The notes beneath the pieces were generated by a model, which had not been told where the DNA came from, ran no database searches, and saw only the letters and a program-made list of their open reading frames with translations. DNA of 64,000 bases from a virus. Positions 46,262 through 54,998 of this stretch are shown here, one piece after another; positions within the stretch are counted from its first letter, which is position 1; every line of letters begins with the position of its first letter. Position numbers and translations under genes: made by a program. The stretch covers positions 1-64,000 of the IMG/VR virus record IMGVR_UViG_3300029957_000006; one strand, written 5' to 3'.

Positions 46262-46729
46262 TTATTTGGTTGGTATTGTTAAGAAGTCAGTTTCAATTAT
46301 TTCTTGAAGTAATGCTACATTTTCATAAAGATCATCACCATCTTTATCAGTGGCATTTGCCATTAAGAAAGCATGAATTTCTTCATCAGTTGGCTCTTTA
46401 TGGTGATTAATAAAATAAGTATAATGATCACCACTTTCACTTGTTGTATTCAAAAGGAATTTTTTCATCTTCACTTTTGTTGCATCAAGATGAGCAGCAA
46501 GTAAAGCAGCTGCTTTGATTATGTTTTCTCTTCGACTACGTTTGAATCGTTTTTCCTTCCATTCAATATCCCAACCATTTGGAAAATAATGAACATCACC
46601 AGTTAATAAAAACATGGCATATTCTTCCAATTCATTATTTTTATAAGCTAAATCATGTTTTTCACTAAATCCTTCTTTTTCTATTTGACGATTTCGTTCT
46701 TCAGCTATTAAATCAATTCCTGTTTTCAT
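46262..46729 (-). CDS. Conserved phage protein (ERxRQxEKEG motif)
   Basis: 155 residues. LIAEERNRQIEKEGFSEKHD (8-27) followed by NELEEYA is a widespread phage signature, usually helical, often near nucleotide-metabolism genes; function unsettled. Overlaps the GIY-YIG-like gene by 17 nt. Confidence 0.7.
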   Translation of the reverse strand: MKTGIDLIAEERNRQIEKEGFSEKHDLAYKNNELEEYAMFLLTGDVHYFPNGWDIEWKEKRFKRSRRENIIKAAALLAAHLDATKVKMKKFLLNTTSESGDHYTYFINHHKEPTDEEIHAFLMANATDKDGDDLYENVALLQEIIETDFLTIPTK

Positions 46730-46961
46730 TTATCAATTTTAATTTTTGCACTCTTGTTAGTTGTTTTATTCGATATTCTTCTTTACTAGCTTTGCTTCTA
46801 TTTTCAGCTTCAAATTCTGCTACTAGAATCACTGGTCTTCTAGTACGAGTATATTTGGCACCTTTACCATCATTATGTGCTTTAACTCTTTTATTTACAT
46901 CTGTTGTTATTCCAGTGTAAAGAGTCTCATCAATACATCTTACAATATAAACATACCACAT
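46713..46961 (-). CDS. GIY-YIG domain protein (UPF0213-type)
   Basis: 82 residues, WYVYIVRCIDETLYTGITTDVNKRVKAHN (2-30) and GAKYTRTRRPV, the single-domain SLX1/YhbQ type, not a homing enzyme. Role in DNA repair is possible. Confidence 0.8.
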   Translation of the reverse strand: MWYVYIVRCIDETLYTGITTDVNKRVKAHNDGKGAKYTRTRRPVILVAEFEAENRSKASKEEYRIKQLTRVQKLKLINENRN

Positions 46962-47179
46962 TATACAAGATTAATCATTACTTGTCCATTAGGTGAAAAC
47001 TCATCAGAAACATCAAAGCCATATTCAGCAACTACATTTTTTACTATTTGTTTCATTGTTGAACTATTACCAGTTACAACTTGAATGTAGGTTGATTTCT
47101 TTTGCATGTGTTCCCAAATAAATGCATCCATCAATCTAGGAACATCTTCATGCTTGATTCCGTGTAAGTCCAGCTTCAT
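46961..47179 (-). CDS. Smr-domain protein
   Basis: 72 residues from ATG 47177-47179. LDLHGIKHEDV (3-13) and TYIQVVTGNSSTMKQIV fit the Smr domain, which includes nucleases that act on mRNA in ribosome-collision rescue, as well as MutS2 tails. With SmpB and RNase R this suggests a translation-rescue theme. Confidence 0.75.
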   Translation of the reverse strand: MKLDLHGIKHEDVPRLMDAFIWEHMQKKSTYIQVVTGNSSTMKQIVKNVVAEYGFDVSDEFSPNGQVMINLV

Positions 47180-47651
47180 AATCAATTTTTGATGCTATTA
47201 TCTTTTCAATAAAAGGTAAACAAGCTGCTTGTGTTTCATGTACAAGAGGTTTAGCTTCTTCAAGACTTACCCATTTATAATCATCCATTTCTGGAAAACC
47301 ACCACGTTCAACTGGAACATTTGAATTACACTTGATCTCAAGATTATCCCAATCCATTTCAGTTAAATCATGCTCGATATAAATAAAAGGATAAATCATC
47401 TTTTTATTATGACCATAATTAACTGGTTCTAGGTAATGAACATTGAAAGATGCAACAGCCATTTGATGATTCAAATCAATGTTACTTTCTTCGAATGTTT
47501 CACGAATAGCTGCATCCATTATTCCTTCACCTTCTTCTACCTTCCCTTTAGGGATGGACCAAAAGTCTGGCTTATGATTTGTTGGATGACAAATCAATAG
47601 TTTCCTATCTCGTCTTATAATAAAAATTCCAGCTGCGATTGTCTTTGCCAT
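47148..47651 (-). CDS. Nudix hydrolase
   Basis: 167 residues; Nudix box GKVEEGEGIMDAAIRETFEESNI (36-58), with all expected Glu residues. The fold hydrolyses nucleoside-diphosphate-linked compounds (for example ADP-ribose, dinucleoside polyphosphates); the substrate here is unknown. Overlaps the Smr gene by 32 nt. Confidence 0.88.
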   Translation of the reverse strand: MAKTIAAGIFIIRRDRKLLICHPTNHKPDFWSIPKGKVEEGEGIMDAAIRETFEESNIDLNHQMAVASFNVHYLEPVNYGHNKKMIYPFIYIEHDLTEMDWDNLEIKCNSNVPVERGGFPEMDDYKWVSLEEAKPLVHETQAACLPFIEKIIASKIDYEAGLTRNQA

Positions 47652-47652
47652 A

Positions 47653-48030
47653 TTATATTACTTCTATTTTACAAGGGATTAGTATATCTTCATTATAACG
47701 ATACACAGCACATAGTCTGTGATAACCATCAGCAATGATTACTTTACCATTGACTGAATCAACAACTAATAGTATTGGTGAAAGTTTTTCTCCTTTATCA
47801 ATCTTCTTGCAATTCTTTTTAACATGTGAATTGCTAACACCCAATAAAGATAAACCAGATGCTCTGAAAACGTCTTTAGCCTTAAATGTGGACATTGGAG
47901 CCTTCTTAAGTCTAGCTATGATTCCATCAACTCTAGATGGATGAATAACCAACCTTAAATATGATTTAGCAGCTGGGTAATCATGCTCTTCTGGTTTAAC
48001 AAACCATTTTATCTTAACCTTCTTGTCCAT
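47653..48030 (-). CDS. ParB/sulfiredoxin-like domain protein
   Basis: 125 residues. KLSPILLVVDSVNGKVIIADGYHRLCAVYRYNED (about 82-115) is the ParB-N/sulfiredoxin motif with GxHR. In such small proteins it is often an NTP-binding or nuclease domain. Function uncertain. Confidence 0.7.
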   Translation of the reverse strand: MDKKVKIKWFVKPEEHDYPAAKSYLRLVIHPSRVDGIIARLKKAPMSTFKAKDVFRASGLSLLGVSNSHVKKNCKKIDKGEKLSPILLVVDSVNGKVIIADGYHRLCAVYRYNEDILIPCKIEVI

Positions 48031-48383
48031 TAGATTAATTGTGTTCCAACAGAATAATCTTCGAATTGATCCTTACCATCAAGTGATTTACCAACCATTA
48101 TCATAACTTCACTTTTAACACCTTTGATTTCTGTTGGTGTTAAATTGGTAATGAATGGAACTTTAAGTGTAATTAAATTCTCTGGTTCATATTGTTTACC
48201 AAGATTGGTAAACGCTGTTTTTTCATCTTCTTGGTTTGGTCCAAAGATAACAGTCAATTTGATTCCATAACTCTTAGGAACACGTTCAGCTGCTATGATT
48301 TGACCAATACGAATTTCCAACTTGGATTCAATAGCCAAGAACTCATCAAATGATATTTGTGGTTTAGTCGATGTAGTATTCAT
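48030..48383 (-). CDS. tRNA-binding domain protein (CsaA/EMAP-type)
   Basis: 117 residues. ISFDEFLAIESKLEIRIGQIIAAERVPKS, AFTNLGKQYEPENLITLKVPFITNLTPTEIKGVKSEVMIM match the OB-fold tRNA-binding domain of CsaA and MetRS C-termini. Probably binds tRNA or assists translation. Confidence 0.85.
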   Translation of the reverse strand: MNTTSTKPQISFDEFLAIESKLEIRIGQIIAAERVPKSYGIKLTVIFGPNQEDEKTAFTNLGKQYEPENLITLKVPFITNLTPTEIKGVKSEVMIMVGKSLDGKDQFEDYSVGTQLI

Positions 48384-48558
48384 TCTTCAAAAGATTAATT
48401 TGTTTTGTGTTTTTGACAATTTGATTTTGAATTGTTTTATCTGTAACAATTACAGGTTTTCCCCCCATTTTAGAAACACGTATTTTTGCCAATAAATTAT
48501 TACTAGCTTCTAATTGTGATTTTAAAGACTTTAAGTCTTGTGTTCTTACTTTATACAT
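48364..48558 (-). CDS. Hypothetical small basic protein
   Basis: 64 residues, helical and basic; unknown. Overlaps both neighbours. Confidence 0.55.
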   Translation of the reverse strand: MYKVRTQDLKSLKSQLEASNNLLAKIRVSKMGGKPVIVTDKTIQNQIVKNTKQINLLKNEYYID

Positions 48559-49018
48559 TTTCGTCTGGATTAAATTTTTTCCCTTTTACTTTTGAAAAAT
48601 CAATATCTTTTACTTCTATTTCTGGCTTCCAAGCAATTAAACCTAAATCCAGCATCAGTATACTCTCAACTCTAGCCCAATCAACAAATGGTCGATCAGA
48701 TAAGGTTGAATCTACTTTTAATGGACATCCCAATGCTGCATCATCAATGATTAATTGACCGTAAGCTTTAGGACTTTTAGTCCAATATGATTGAGTTGGA
48801 TTCGATTGAATACCAAATAATGTTATATCATTTATCTTAAACCAATTAACAGCTTCATCTAAAGTATTACCTTTAAAATTACTTCTCATAGTAAATAAGA
48901 TAAGCCTATGACCATTTTCCACAAGCTTTTTCAAAACTGGAATAGCACCAATATCTTTTCCTATACGTGGAAAATCATGTGTAGTGACAGTTCCATCAAA
49001 ATCAATAACAATATCCAT
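48551..49018 (-). CDS. HAD-like phosphatase
   Basis: 155 residues. VIDFDGT (4-10) with the nucleophile Asp, ILFTMRS (Thr) and IIDDAALG (late Asp pair) match the HAD fold (BT0820-like). Substrate unknown. Confidence 0.8.
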   Translation of the reverse strand: MDIVIDFDGTVTTHDFPRIGKDIGAIPVLKKLVENGHRLILFTMRSNFKGNTLDEAVNWFKINDITLFGIQSNPTQSYWTKSPKAYGQLIIDDAALGCPLKVDSTLSDRPFVDWARVESILMLDLGLIAWKPEIEVKDIDFSKVKGKKFNPDENV

Positions 49019-49494
49019 TACTTTTTAAACTTCAAATTTTTCTTAGCAAGTGCAATATTAGAGAACTTGCTGATTCCTGTTATTTCTTGACCAAGCCATT
49101 TAGGTTTGATCCATTTCTTCATATCTTTTATGGACTTGAATTCCACTTCGATAACAACCATCCCATTTGGATAAGTATCAATATCGTAGTGTTCTTTTCC
49201 AATACTAAAACTAAGTCGTTTCTTTTCTAGAGTCCATTTGCATTTTTTGTATAAATCCTTAGCCTCTTTAAGCTCAGTAACTCTGAATTCAAATTCATCA
49301 CGAACCAGTTTAGCTGTATATTTTATACATACATTGGCAAATTCCTTATCATGCCATTTGGTTAATCTAATTCGAACTTGCTTGCCCTTCTCAACGTGAA
49401 TATACCCTTGTTTGATACGCATTTTTTCATGTGCATCAGGTATTGGTATTGGGGAATTCCCCATTAAAAATCTACGTTCTATTTCTTTTCCCAT
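49018..49494 (-). CDS. CYTH-domain protein (leaderless mRNA)
   Basis: 158 residues. EIERRFLM (4-11; ExExK-type start), GYI...VRIR, RDEFEFRV, LEKKR and VIEVEF are CYTH (triphosphate tunnel) motifs. These proteins cleave inorganic triphosphate or thiamine triphosphate or make cAMP. Paired with PPK2 in this genome it may handle polyphosphate products. -7 box 4 nt before the ATG. Confidence 0.85.
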   Translation of the reverse strand: MGKEIERRFLMGNSPIPIPDAHEKMRIKQGYIHVEKGKQVRIRLTKWHDKEFANVCIKYTAKLVRDEFEFRVTELKEAKDLYKKCKWTLEKKRLSFSIGKEHYDIDTYPNGMVVIEVEFKSIKDMKKWIKPKWLGQEITGISKFSNIALAKKNLKFKK

Positions 49495-49498
49495 TTTA

Positions 49499-49530
49499 CA
49501 AAGGTACAGCTTTTTTCTTAAATTAACAAC
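49499..49530 (-). promoter_or_regulatory. Promoter of the CYTH-to-44375 operon
   Basis: GTTG (49527-49530), N20, TACCTTTG (49499-49506). Drives about 14 genes including infC and the Nudix gene. Confidence 0.8.
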
Positions 49531-49534
49531 TTAT

Positions 49535-50029
49535 TTAATAAATTTCACGAGTCACTTTAACAAGAGATGGGTCTGAAAAATCATCATATGCTATCATTTC
49601 AAGTATTTCAACTTTGCTAGGTAAAGGTAAATTAATTGGTAACATTAATTTATTACCTTCATATATTCCATCAAAAAAATTTTCAACTTTAATATTTTTT
49701 GTTACATCATCATAAGATGACATATTTCTAAATATGTTTTGCACTTCATCTTCAGTAAATATTTTATTTCCATATTCATACGGTTCTTCGAATTTTTCTA
49801 AGTATGTTATAAATAGTTGATTACACGCTCTTTTATATGCCTCAACTGCTGTAAAGTATTTCATTTCTGTATAATCAGAAGCTGAATTATTATACCATTT
49901 AATTAATTCTTCTTTATTTTTGAAAGTTTTAGCATAGAAAACAACATCATTATGTTTTTCAACATATACTATTCTATTTCCTAAAATAGCTTCAGTTATC
50001 ATTTTCTCATAATTAATTTTAGTTGTCAT
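49535..50029 (-). CDS. Hypothetical protein
   Basis: 164 residues, Asn/Tyr-rich, soluble. Some phrases (KNKEELIKWYNNSASDY) look helical; no family recognised. Follows the A1-like gene. Confidence 0.6.
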   Translation of the reverse strand: MTTKINYEKMITEAILGNRIVYVEKHNDVVFYAKTFKNKEELIKWYNNSASDYTEMKYFTAVEAYKRACNQLFITYLEKFEEPYEYGNKIFTEDEVQNIFRNMSSYDDVTKNIKVENFFDGIYEGNKLMLPINLPLPSKVEILEMIAYDDFSDPSLVKVTREIY

Positions 50030-50039
50030 TTCTTTTATA

Positions 50040-51626
50040 TTATTTAAATGTAGTAAATTCTCCGTTTATGAAGTTGATGTGTTGTGCTCTACCATCTTCA
50101 TGGATAATGATGTGCGATTGTAACCATGAACTAGGTCCAAGATTGTAACCAACACGCATTGTTGTAGAAGTTCCGACAGCTAAGGCTCCATCCTTACGAC
50201 CTGGTGTGTGATAATGGCCAACAACTATCTTGGTATTAAGTCTTCTGAATTGAAGCAATGAACCTCTACTTCCATTAGAACCAATATCACCATGCTGTCC
50301 TAATTCCCATCCACCTTTAACTTTATATGATGAACTTCGATCTAGTGTAATAAACTTCGGATAACGTTGTTTAATCAACGCTGGAATTACGCCAGCAACT
50401 CTATGTGTATCTTTACTATATTGTTCCAATAACGTGTCAGAGAGCTGCATATAAAGCCTAGAATTCTTGTATGTTGGTTGTTTCTTCCAATCTTCATTGA
50501 TAAGCCATCTATCTAGGAAATCATCATGATTGCTTCTTACTATAACAACATTTTTGAATTTCTCAAATGCTTTTAATCCACCCATCATCACATCAAGTTC
50601 CTTCCCTAAATCATTGGTACCAGCGATCTCTTTACCATATTGAATGAATGGATTTTTCATTTCATGGTGTGAAATGGAATTACCATCAAACACATCGTGT
50701 AATACAACATGATTTGGTTTTATCTTTTCAAGCATCTTCATTGTAGAAGATAATACTTTTTCATCATGATGACCATAGTGAATATCACCAAAGATAACTG
50801 CTTCAATACTTTCAATCTTATTTACTTTTCCATCTTCTACACGATAATAAAGATCACTGAAATTTCCTGTTTTATCATCAGCTGTTACTTGACGAACAAA
50901 GAATACTTCATTGTCTTTAATTTCAATAATACAAAAACCAAGTGTATGGTGGAATTCACCTTTTTTACCAGACTTTGAATCACTGTAATTTAAAACGGTA
51001 ACAGCTCCTGTTGATAACATCATCTTTGGCTTATTACCATCAAGTACTGGAATCATTTCCAATTGAACCTTAGGACTACCAAAGATACATGAATTAATTC
51101 CACTCATACCTTGCATACCACTCATAGGATTGGTTGCAGTTGGTTGAATCTTGATATCTGACATGATAGAACAATACTTGTGAATATTGTGTCTGCTAGC
51201 ATCAGAATATTTAAGTACTTCTTCAACCCAATAATCTTCACCATTACCAGCTTCTTCTACTGTTGTTGGATTTCGATATCGGCCCAATACAATATGAATA
51301 TCAGCATCTATCTTTTTAGCATAGGCTTCCATATTGTTATAGAATTTCTTGTGAACCTTTGTTTTATTTTGTCCCCAAGTTATAATAAATCTATTTTTTG
51401 TTTTATCGAACTTACGTTGTTTTGCTTGTTCGTATTGTTCTGGTTCAACATCCACTTTCTCTTTCAATCCAAGTTTTTTAGAACACCAGTTTCTAATCGT
51501 TCTTTCACTTACTCCGAATTTTTCTCCCAACATGAAAGCTTTTTTTTCCCAAGATATATCGGTTATTTCTTGGTATACTTTTTTAATATACTCTTTTTGC
51601 TCTTCTGATAAATTTTTAAAGGTCAT
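50040..51626 (-). CDS. Metallophosphoesterase with N-terminal HTH, A1-like
   Basis: 528 residues. An N-terminal helix-turn-helix (GEKFGVSERTIRNWC, about 34-48), a middle domain, and a C-terminal metallophosphoesterase: AVIFGDIHYGHHDEK, LHDVFDG (D, H ligands), VIVRSNHDDFLDR, QHGD and VVGHYHTPG. The layout is like the phage T5 A1 pre-early protein (linked to host DNA degradation and second-step DNA transfer) and related phage proteins; homology would need a search. Likely nucleic-acid-directed. Confidence 0.75.
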   Translation of the reverse strand: MTFKNLSEEQKEYIKKVYQEITDISWEKKAFMLGEKFGVSERTIRNWCSKKLGLKEKVDVEPEQYEQAKQRKFDKTKNRFIITWGQNKTKVHKKFYNNMEAYAKKIDADIHIVLGRYRNPTTVEEAGNGEDYWVEEVLKYSDASRHNIHKYCSIMSDIKIQPTATNPMSGMQGMSGINSCIFGSPKVQLEMIPVLDGNKPKMMLSTGAVTVLNYSDSKSGKKGEFHHTLGFCIIEIKDNEVFFVRQVTADDKTGNFSDLYYRVEDGKVNKIESIEAVIFGDIHYGHHDEKVLSSTMKMLEKIKPNHVVLHDVFDGNSISHHEMKNPFIQYGKEIAGTNDLGKELDVMMGGLKAFEKFKNVVIVRSNHDDFLDRWLINEDWKKQPTYKNSRLYMQLSDTLLEQYSKDTHRVAGVIPALIKQRYPKFITLDRSSSYKVKGGWELGQHGDIGSNGSRGSLLQFRRLNTKIVVGHYHTPGRKDGALAVGTSTTMRVGYNLGPSSWLQSHIIIHEDGRAQHINFINGEFTTFK

Positions 51627-51655
51627 CTGTTAAGTTTAAATCCCTGTTATTTTTA

Positions 51656-51687
51656 CAAATTTACGAATTAATACTCTAGGATGCAAG
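51656..51687 (-). promoter_or_regulatory. Promoter of the A1-like gene
   Basis: CTTG (51684-51687), N20, TAAATTTG (51656-51663). Confidence 0.75.
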
Positions 51688-51691
51688 TAAA

Positions 51692-51718
51692 AATCCCAAC
51701 TATTTGATAGTCGGGATT
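51692..51718 (-). terminator. Terminator of the prs-thg1 operon
   Basis: AATCCC (51692-51697) with GGGATT (51713-51718), inner ACTA/TAGT; overlaps the thg1 stop codon; TTTTTAC follows on the minus strand. Confidence 0.7.
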
Positions 51719-52512
51719 AGATTGTAAAGATATTCTTTTTCTTTTGTAAATATCGGAGAATTATAATCTGGTAACCATTTGGCTCGTTGTACTGGAATGC
51801 CATTTTCACCATCTAATGTTACAATATTTCGTTTGATGATCGTTCCACGTTTATACTTCGTCTTATAGTCATTCCAATTGATACCCTTTTGAGAAAATAA
51901 CATCTCTTGCTTTTGACTACTTGATTTTCCTTCAAGTTGCTTGTGTGGGAAATATGCATCACTAGCCATGCTTACACTATTACGTGTACAGTCTTGTTGT
52001 CTCCAGATAAAATAATTGGATACTTCACGGAAGTCTGGGATGATATAAACACGTGAATCAAATACAGCATCAATCTCAGCAAAATCACCACTAATAAGCT
52101 TGCTTGCAAGTTCTTCTTTGCTATATTTAAACATAGCCATTAATTGAAGCATTTTCTTATTGAAAGCAGCTGTTACTTTTGATGCTGAAATACTACATAG
52201 CTTTTGAATCTTACCATCAAAGATAAGCTCTGATTCAATGTTTTCAATATCTGTAAACATCAAGCTGATTTCATCAGATTGAGTATAAGCAAACTTAGGA
52301 TTTAAGTATTTACATAATTCGATTGTAGCAAAATCCATTACATTTGATAAATTATCATCAAATGGTTTATTGAACATCTGTGTGTATTTGCTAAATCCTT
52401 TACCATCAAGTCTCATTATGACATAAGTTCTAGCTGGTACCTTTATATCATAACATGCTTCATACGCTCTCATGCGTGAAGACAAGTCAGTTTTATTTGT
52501 TTTCTTTTTCAT
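51700..52512 (-). CDS. thg1: Thg1-like 3'-5' polymerase
   Basis: 270 residues, full length. RLDGKGFSKYT (34-44) and YTQSDEISL (76-84) hold the metal Asp residues; FDSRVY (151-156) and YFIWRQQDCTRN (167-178) complete the family signature. Thg1 adds G to the 5' end of tRNA-His; Thg1-like proteins repair 5'-truncated tRNAs by reverse-direction polymerisation. Could mend tRNAs cut by host anticodon nucleases (inference). Last gene of the MgtC-prs unit. Confidence 0.93.
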   Translation of the reverse strand: MKKKTNKTDLSSRMRAYEACYDIKVPARTYVIMRLDGKGFSKYTQMFNKPFDDNLSNVMDFATIELCKYLNPKFAYTQSDEISLMFTDIENIESELIFDGKIQKLCSISASKVTAAFNKKMLQLMAMFKYSKEELASKLISGDFAEIDAVFDSRVYIIPDFREVSNYFIWRQQDCTRNSVSMASDAYFPHKQLEGKSSSQKQEMLFSQKGINWNDYKTKYKRGTIIKRNIVTLDGENGIPVQRAKWLPDYNSPIFTKEKEYLYNLIPTIK

Positions 52513-52903
52513 TTTGAATATTTAACCAAGTTATAAATCTTTGCATCCCTGCCCATATTTCTGCTTCATGATGGAATGGTTCTTCAGCATCAGGTAATTC
52601 TTCTGATTTGAATTTATCTATCAAAGTTTTTATATGTAGTGTTGGATGTGATTCCTTTTTTACCTTTTCATTCATTGCATCAGCAATGAATTTACCAAGA
52701 TCATCTTGAAATTTCTCCGCTTTTTCGAAATCAATTTCTCCTTTTGAATTCTTGAATAGATTTTGAATGGCACCCCATGCTCTTACATCAGCTAACATTT
52801 GGTGATCACCTTTTTTATCAATACCCCAAATATATCCTGATCCATGTTCATCAAACTTTGTTGTTCCGATGAATTCAATTAGTGTTGGTATTTTAGATTC
52901 CAT
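52493..52903 (-). CDS. Hypothetical protein
   Basis: 136 residues. IWGIDKKGDHQMLADVRAWGAIQNLF resembles phage hypothetical proteins with a DHQMLADVRAWG phrase; no known function. Overlaps thg1 by 20 nt. Confidence 0.65.
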   Translation of the reverse strand: MESKIPTLIEFIGTTKFDEHGSGYIWGIDKKGDHQMLADVRAWGAIQNLFKNSKGEIDFEKAEKFQDDLGKFIADAMNEKVKKESHPTLHIKTLIDKFKSEELPDAEEPFHHEAEIWAGMQRFITWLNIQNEKENK

Positions 52904-52922
52904 TGTTATTCCTTTGTTTAGT

Positions 52923-53123
52923 TTATTTAACCGCCTCTACACTCTTATTTTCATTTTCATGCTTCTCAAATTTATCCCATACTTCAACTTCTGTTTCTCC
53001 GTATTCATTTTCAAACCATTCCCAAAAATCATCATACCTCGCTAATCTGTATTTCAGTTCATCTCGCTCCTCTCTCAAATGAGAAGCTATATCTAATTGT
53101 TCACTTTTAATTCCTTCCAACAT
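52923..53123 (-). CDS. Hypothetical coiled-coil protein
   Basis: 66 residues from ATG 53121-53123 (longer TTG starts overlap the upstream gene). Helical, charged, DIASHLREERDELKYRL. Unknown. Confidence 0.55.
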   Translation of the reverse strand: MLEGIKSEQLDIASHLREERDELKYRLARYDDFWEWFENEYGETEVEVWDKFEKHENENKSVEAVK

Positions 53124-53155
53124 CTTTATCAATTTATGCCATCGCTGACGGTTAA

Positions 53156-53290
53156 TTACAGTGTTATTATTAAAGCAAACATTAACCAACCCCAACCATC
53201 CATGTTATTGGAAGCCAGAATGATTATCCCCACAATTAAAGAGAATTGAATGAATCTTAATCCTCGTGTGTTATCAAAAAAATCTTTCAT
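53156..53290 (-). CDS. Small membrane protein
   Basis: 44 residues beginning MKDFFDNTRGLRFIQF, two short hydrophobic segments. Three nt after prs stop. Unknown. Confidence 0.55.
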   Translation of the reverse strand: MKDFFDNTRGLRFIQFSLIVGIIILASNNMDGWGWLMFALIITL

Positions 53291-53293
53291 AGT

Positions 53294-54346
53294 TTATTTG
53301 TTGTGAGACCTTAATGCCTCGTAACTTAAATTGTTATTTAATGCTGCCATTGCAAATCCAATTTGTTTAGCAACACTTATCACTCTAATCTTATCACAGC
53401 CTTTTTTAATACTTATACAAGCTGATTCATTATAATTACGTCCACATAATTGAAGATAATTTGGCTTAATCAATGAATCACTGATTATTAATTCAGTTAA
53501 TACTGACTCACCAATATTTTCAAAAGCATGACCAGATAACACACCATGACTGATAATTGCTCTTACACTTGTTGCACCAGCAGTCATAAGAACTTCAGCT
53601 GCTTTACACAATGTTCCTCCAGTATCAACCATATCATCAAGAATGATTACATCTTTACCAGTTACATCACCAATGATGATCATCTCATCAATTACATTTG
53701 CTGCTTTTCTTGTCTTATCCAACATGACATAATTGAATGCAAGATTATGATATTTCATCATTTGATCTTTCATACGTTTAACACGTTTTCCAGAACCAGC
53801 ATCTGGTCCACAGAAAACAAAGTTATGGGTTTCACCAGTAACTAGTGATTCAATATAGTCATCAAAAACAGTTTTTCCTTCAATATGTGTTACTGGAATA
53901 TTGAAGAATCCTTGAATTTGATCAGCATGCAAATCATACGTAATCACAGAAGTTGCACCACGTTGTTCAAGCATTTCAGCCATCACCTTAGCACCAATAG
54001 GACCACGTGATTGATCTTTCTTATCTTGACGTGCATAAGGAAAGTAAGGAAGGATTGGAATGATTTCTTTTGCAGCTGCACGTTTAGCAGCATCAATAGC
54101 CAATAATAGCTTCATGATTTCATCAGAAGTATTAGGACTTGATAAAATGTAAACACGTTTACCACGAACTGAATCAGTGAAATCAACACAAAGCTCTCCA
54201 TCAGAGAATTTTTGTGAATTCAAAATACCAAGTTCTACTCGTCCTTCTTTAGTAGGAGATTCTGGTTGACAAAATTGATTAGTATTATTGACAATTTCAT
54301 TTGCCAAATCAATTCTACCGTCTAATGAAAACAATAAAGAGTCCAT
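53294..54346 (-). CDS. prs: Ribose-phosphate pyrophosphokinase (PRPP synthetase) family
   Basis: 350 residues, longer than the usual 310-320. FPYARQDKK (102-110, catalytic loop), DLHADQIQGFF (138-148) and the PRPP loop DDMVDTGGT (237-245) are intact, so it should be active. Classic Prs makes PRPP from ribose-5-phosphate and ATP. In phage NAD+-rebuilding (NARP1) systems a Prs-like enzyme instead makes ADP-ribose pyrophosphate for a NAMPT-like partner, which also exists here (60664-62325). Which substrate it uses cannot be told from sequence alone. Confidence 0.9.
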   Translation of the reverse strand: MDSLLFSLDGRIDLANEIVNNTNQFCQPESPTKEGRVELGILNSQKFSDGELCVDFTDSVRGKRVYILSSPNTSDEIMKLLLAIDAAKRAAAKEIIPILPYFPYARQDKKDQSRGPIGAKVMAEMLEQRGATSVITYDLHADQIQGFFNIPVTHIEGKTVFDDYIESLVTGETHNFVFCGPDAGSGKRVKRMKDQMMKYHNLAFNYVMLDKTRKAANVIDEMIIIGDVTGKDVIILDDMVDTGGTLCKAAEVLMTAGATSVRAIISHGVLSGHAFENIGESVLTELIISDSLIKPNYLQLCGRNYNESACISIKKGCDKIRVISVAKQIGFAMAALNNNLSYEALRSHNK

Positions 54347-54349
54347 GTT

Positions 54350-54571
54350 TTAGTTTTTATATGCGATTACTTTGTAAATTCCACATCCGAAAATTTTTCT
54401 CCAAAGAGATGTTTCAAATTTTATTGTAAAACCATTCTTTTCATAATTTGAAATAGTATTTAAGAAAAGTTCAGTAGTTGCACCCCACCCACCATTTGAT
54501 TCACCAGACTCCATTTGTTTTCTGGTATAATCCGATCTTCCTATTAAAAATCCTTTAGTAGTATTTTCCAT
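54350..54571 (-). CDS. Hypothetical protein
   Basis: 73 residues. GWGATTELFLNTISNYEKNGFTIKFETSLWRKIFGCGIYKVIAYKN is beta-rich; unknown. Three nt before prs. Confidence 0.6.
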   Translation of the reverse strand: MENTTKGFLIGRSDYTRKQMESGESNGGWGATTELFLNTISNYEKNGFTIKFETSLWRKIFGCGIYKVIAYKN

Positions 54572-54573
54572 TA

Positions 54574-54993
54574 CTATTTTAATTTGTTTTCTAGTGTTTT
54601 TAATATAATAGAAACACCTAGTAATCCAATTGTTATGATTAAGCTTGAAAATAAATAACCAATTCCGACCAATACACCAACACTAGCTATAAACCAAATA
54701 AAAGCTGCTGATGTTACTCCAACAACCTTATCTTCATGTTTAAAAATAACTCCACCACCAAGAAATCCAATTCCTGTAATTATTTGACCAATAACTCGTG
54801 TCGGATCAACATTGTGATTGACTAAGATAAAACTTGTAGTGGTAAATAAACAAGACCCTACACAGACTAATACATGTGTTCTTATACCAGCAACCTTATT
54901 CTTCATTTCTCGTTCCCAACCAATAATAATTCCACATAAGGTGGCTACTATTAGTTTTGGAAATAAATATAAGATCAATTCTATTTCAGTCAT
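54574..54993 (-). CDS. MgtC/SapB-family membrane protein (leaderless mRNA)
   Basis: 139 residues from MTEIELILYLFPK (ATG 54991-54993, 5 nt after the -7 box). MgtC N-terminal domain: LCGIIIGWEREMKNKVAGIRTHVLVCVGS and GIGFLGGGVIF..VVGVTSAAFIWFIASVG, four membrane helices. Host MgtC tunes ATP synthase and magnesium or phosphate balance. Heads the prs-thg1 unit. Confidence 0.85.
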   Translation of the reverse strand: MTEIELILYLFPKLIVATLCGIIIGWEREMKNKVAGIRTHVLVCVGSCLFTTTSFILVNHNVDPTRVIGQIITGIGFLGGGVIFKHEDKVVGVTSAAFIWFIASVGVLVGIGYLFSSLIITIGLLGVSIILKTLENKLK

Positions 54994-54998
54994 CGACA

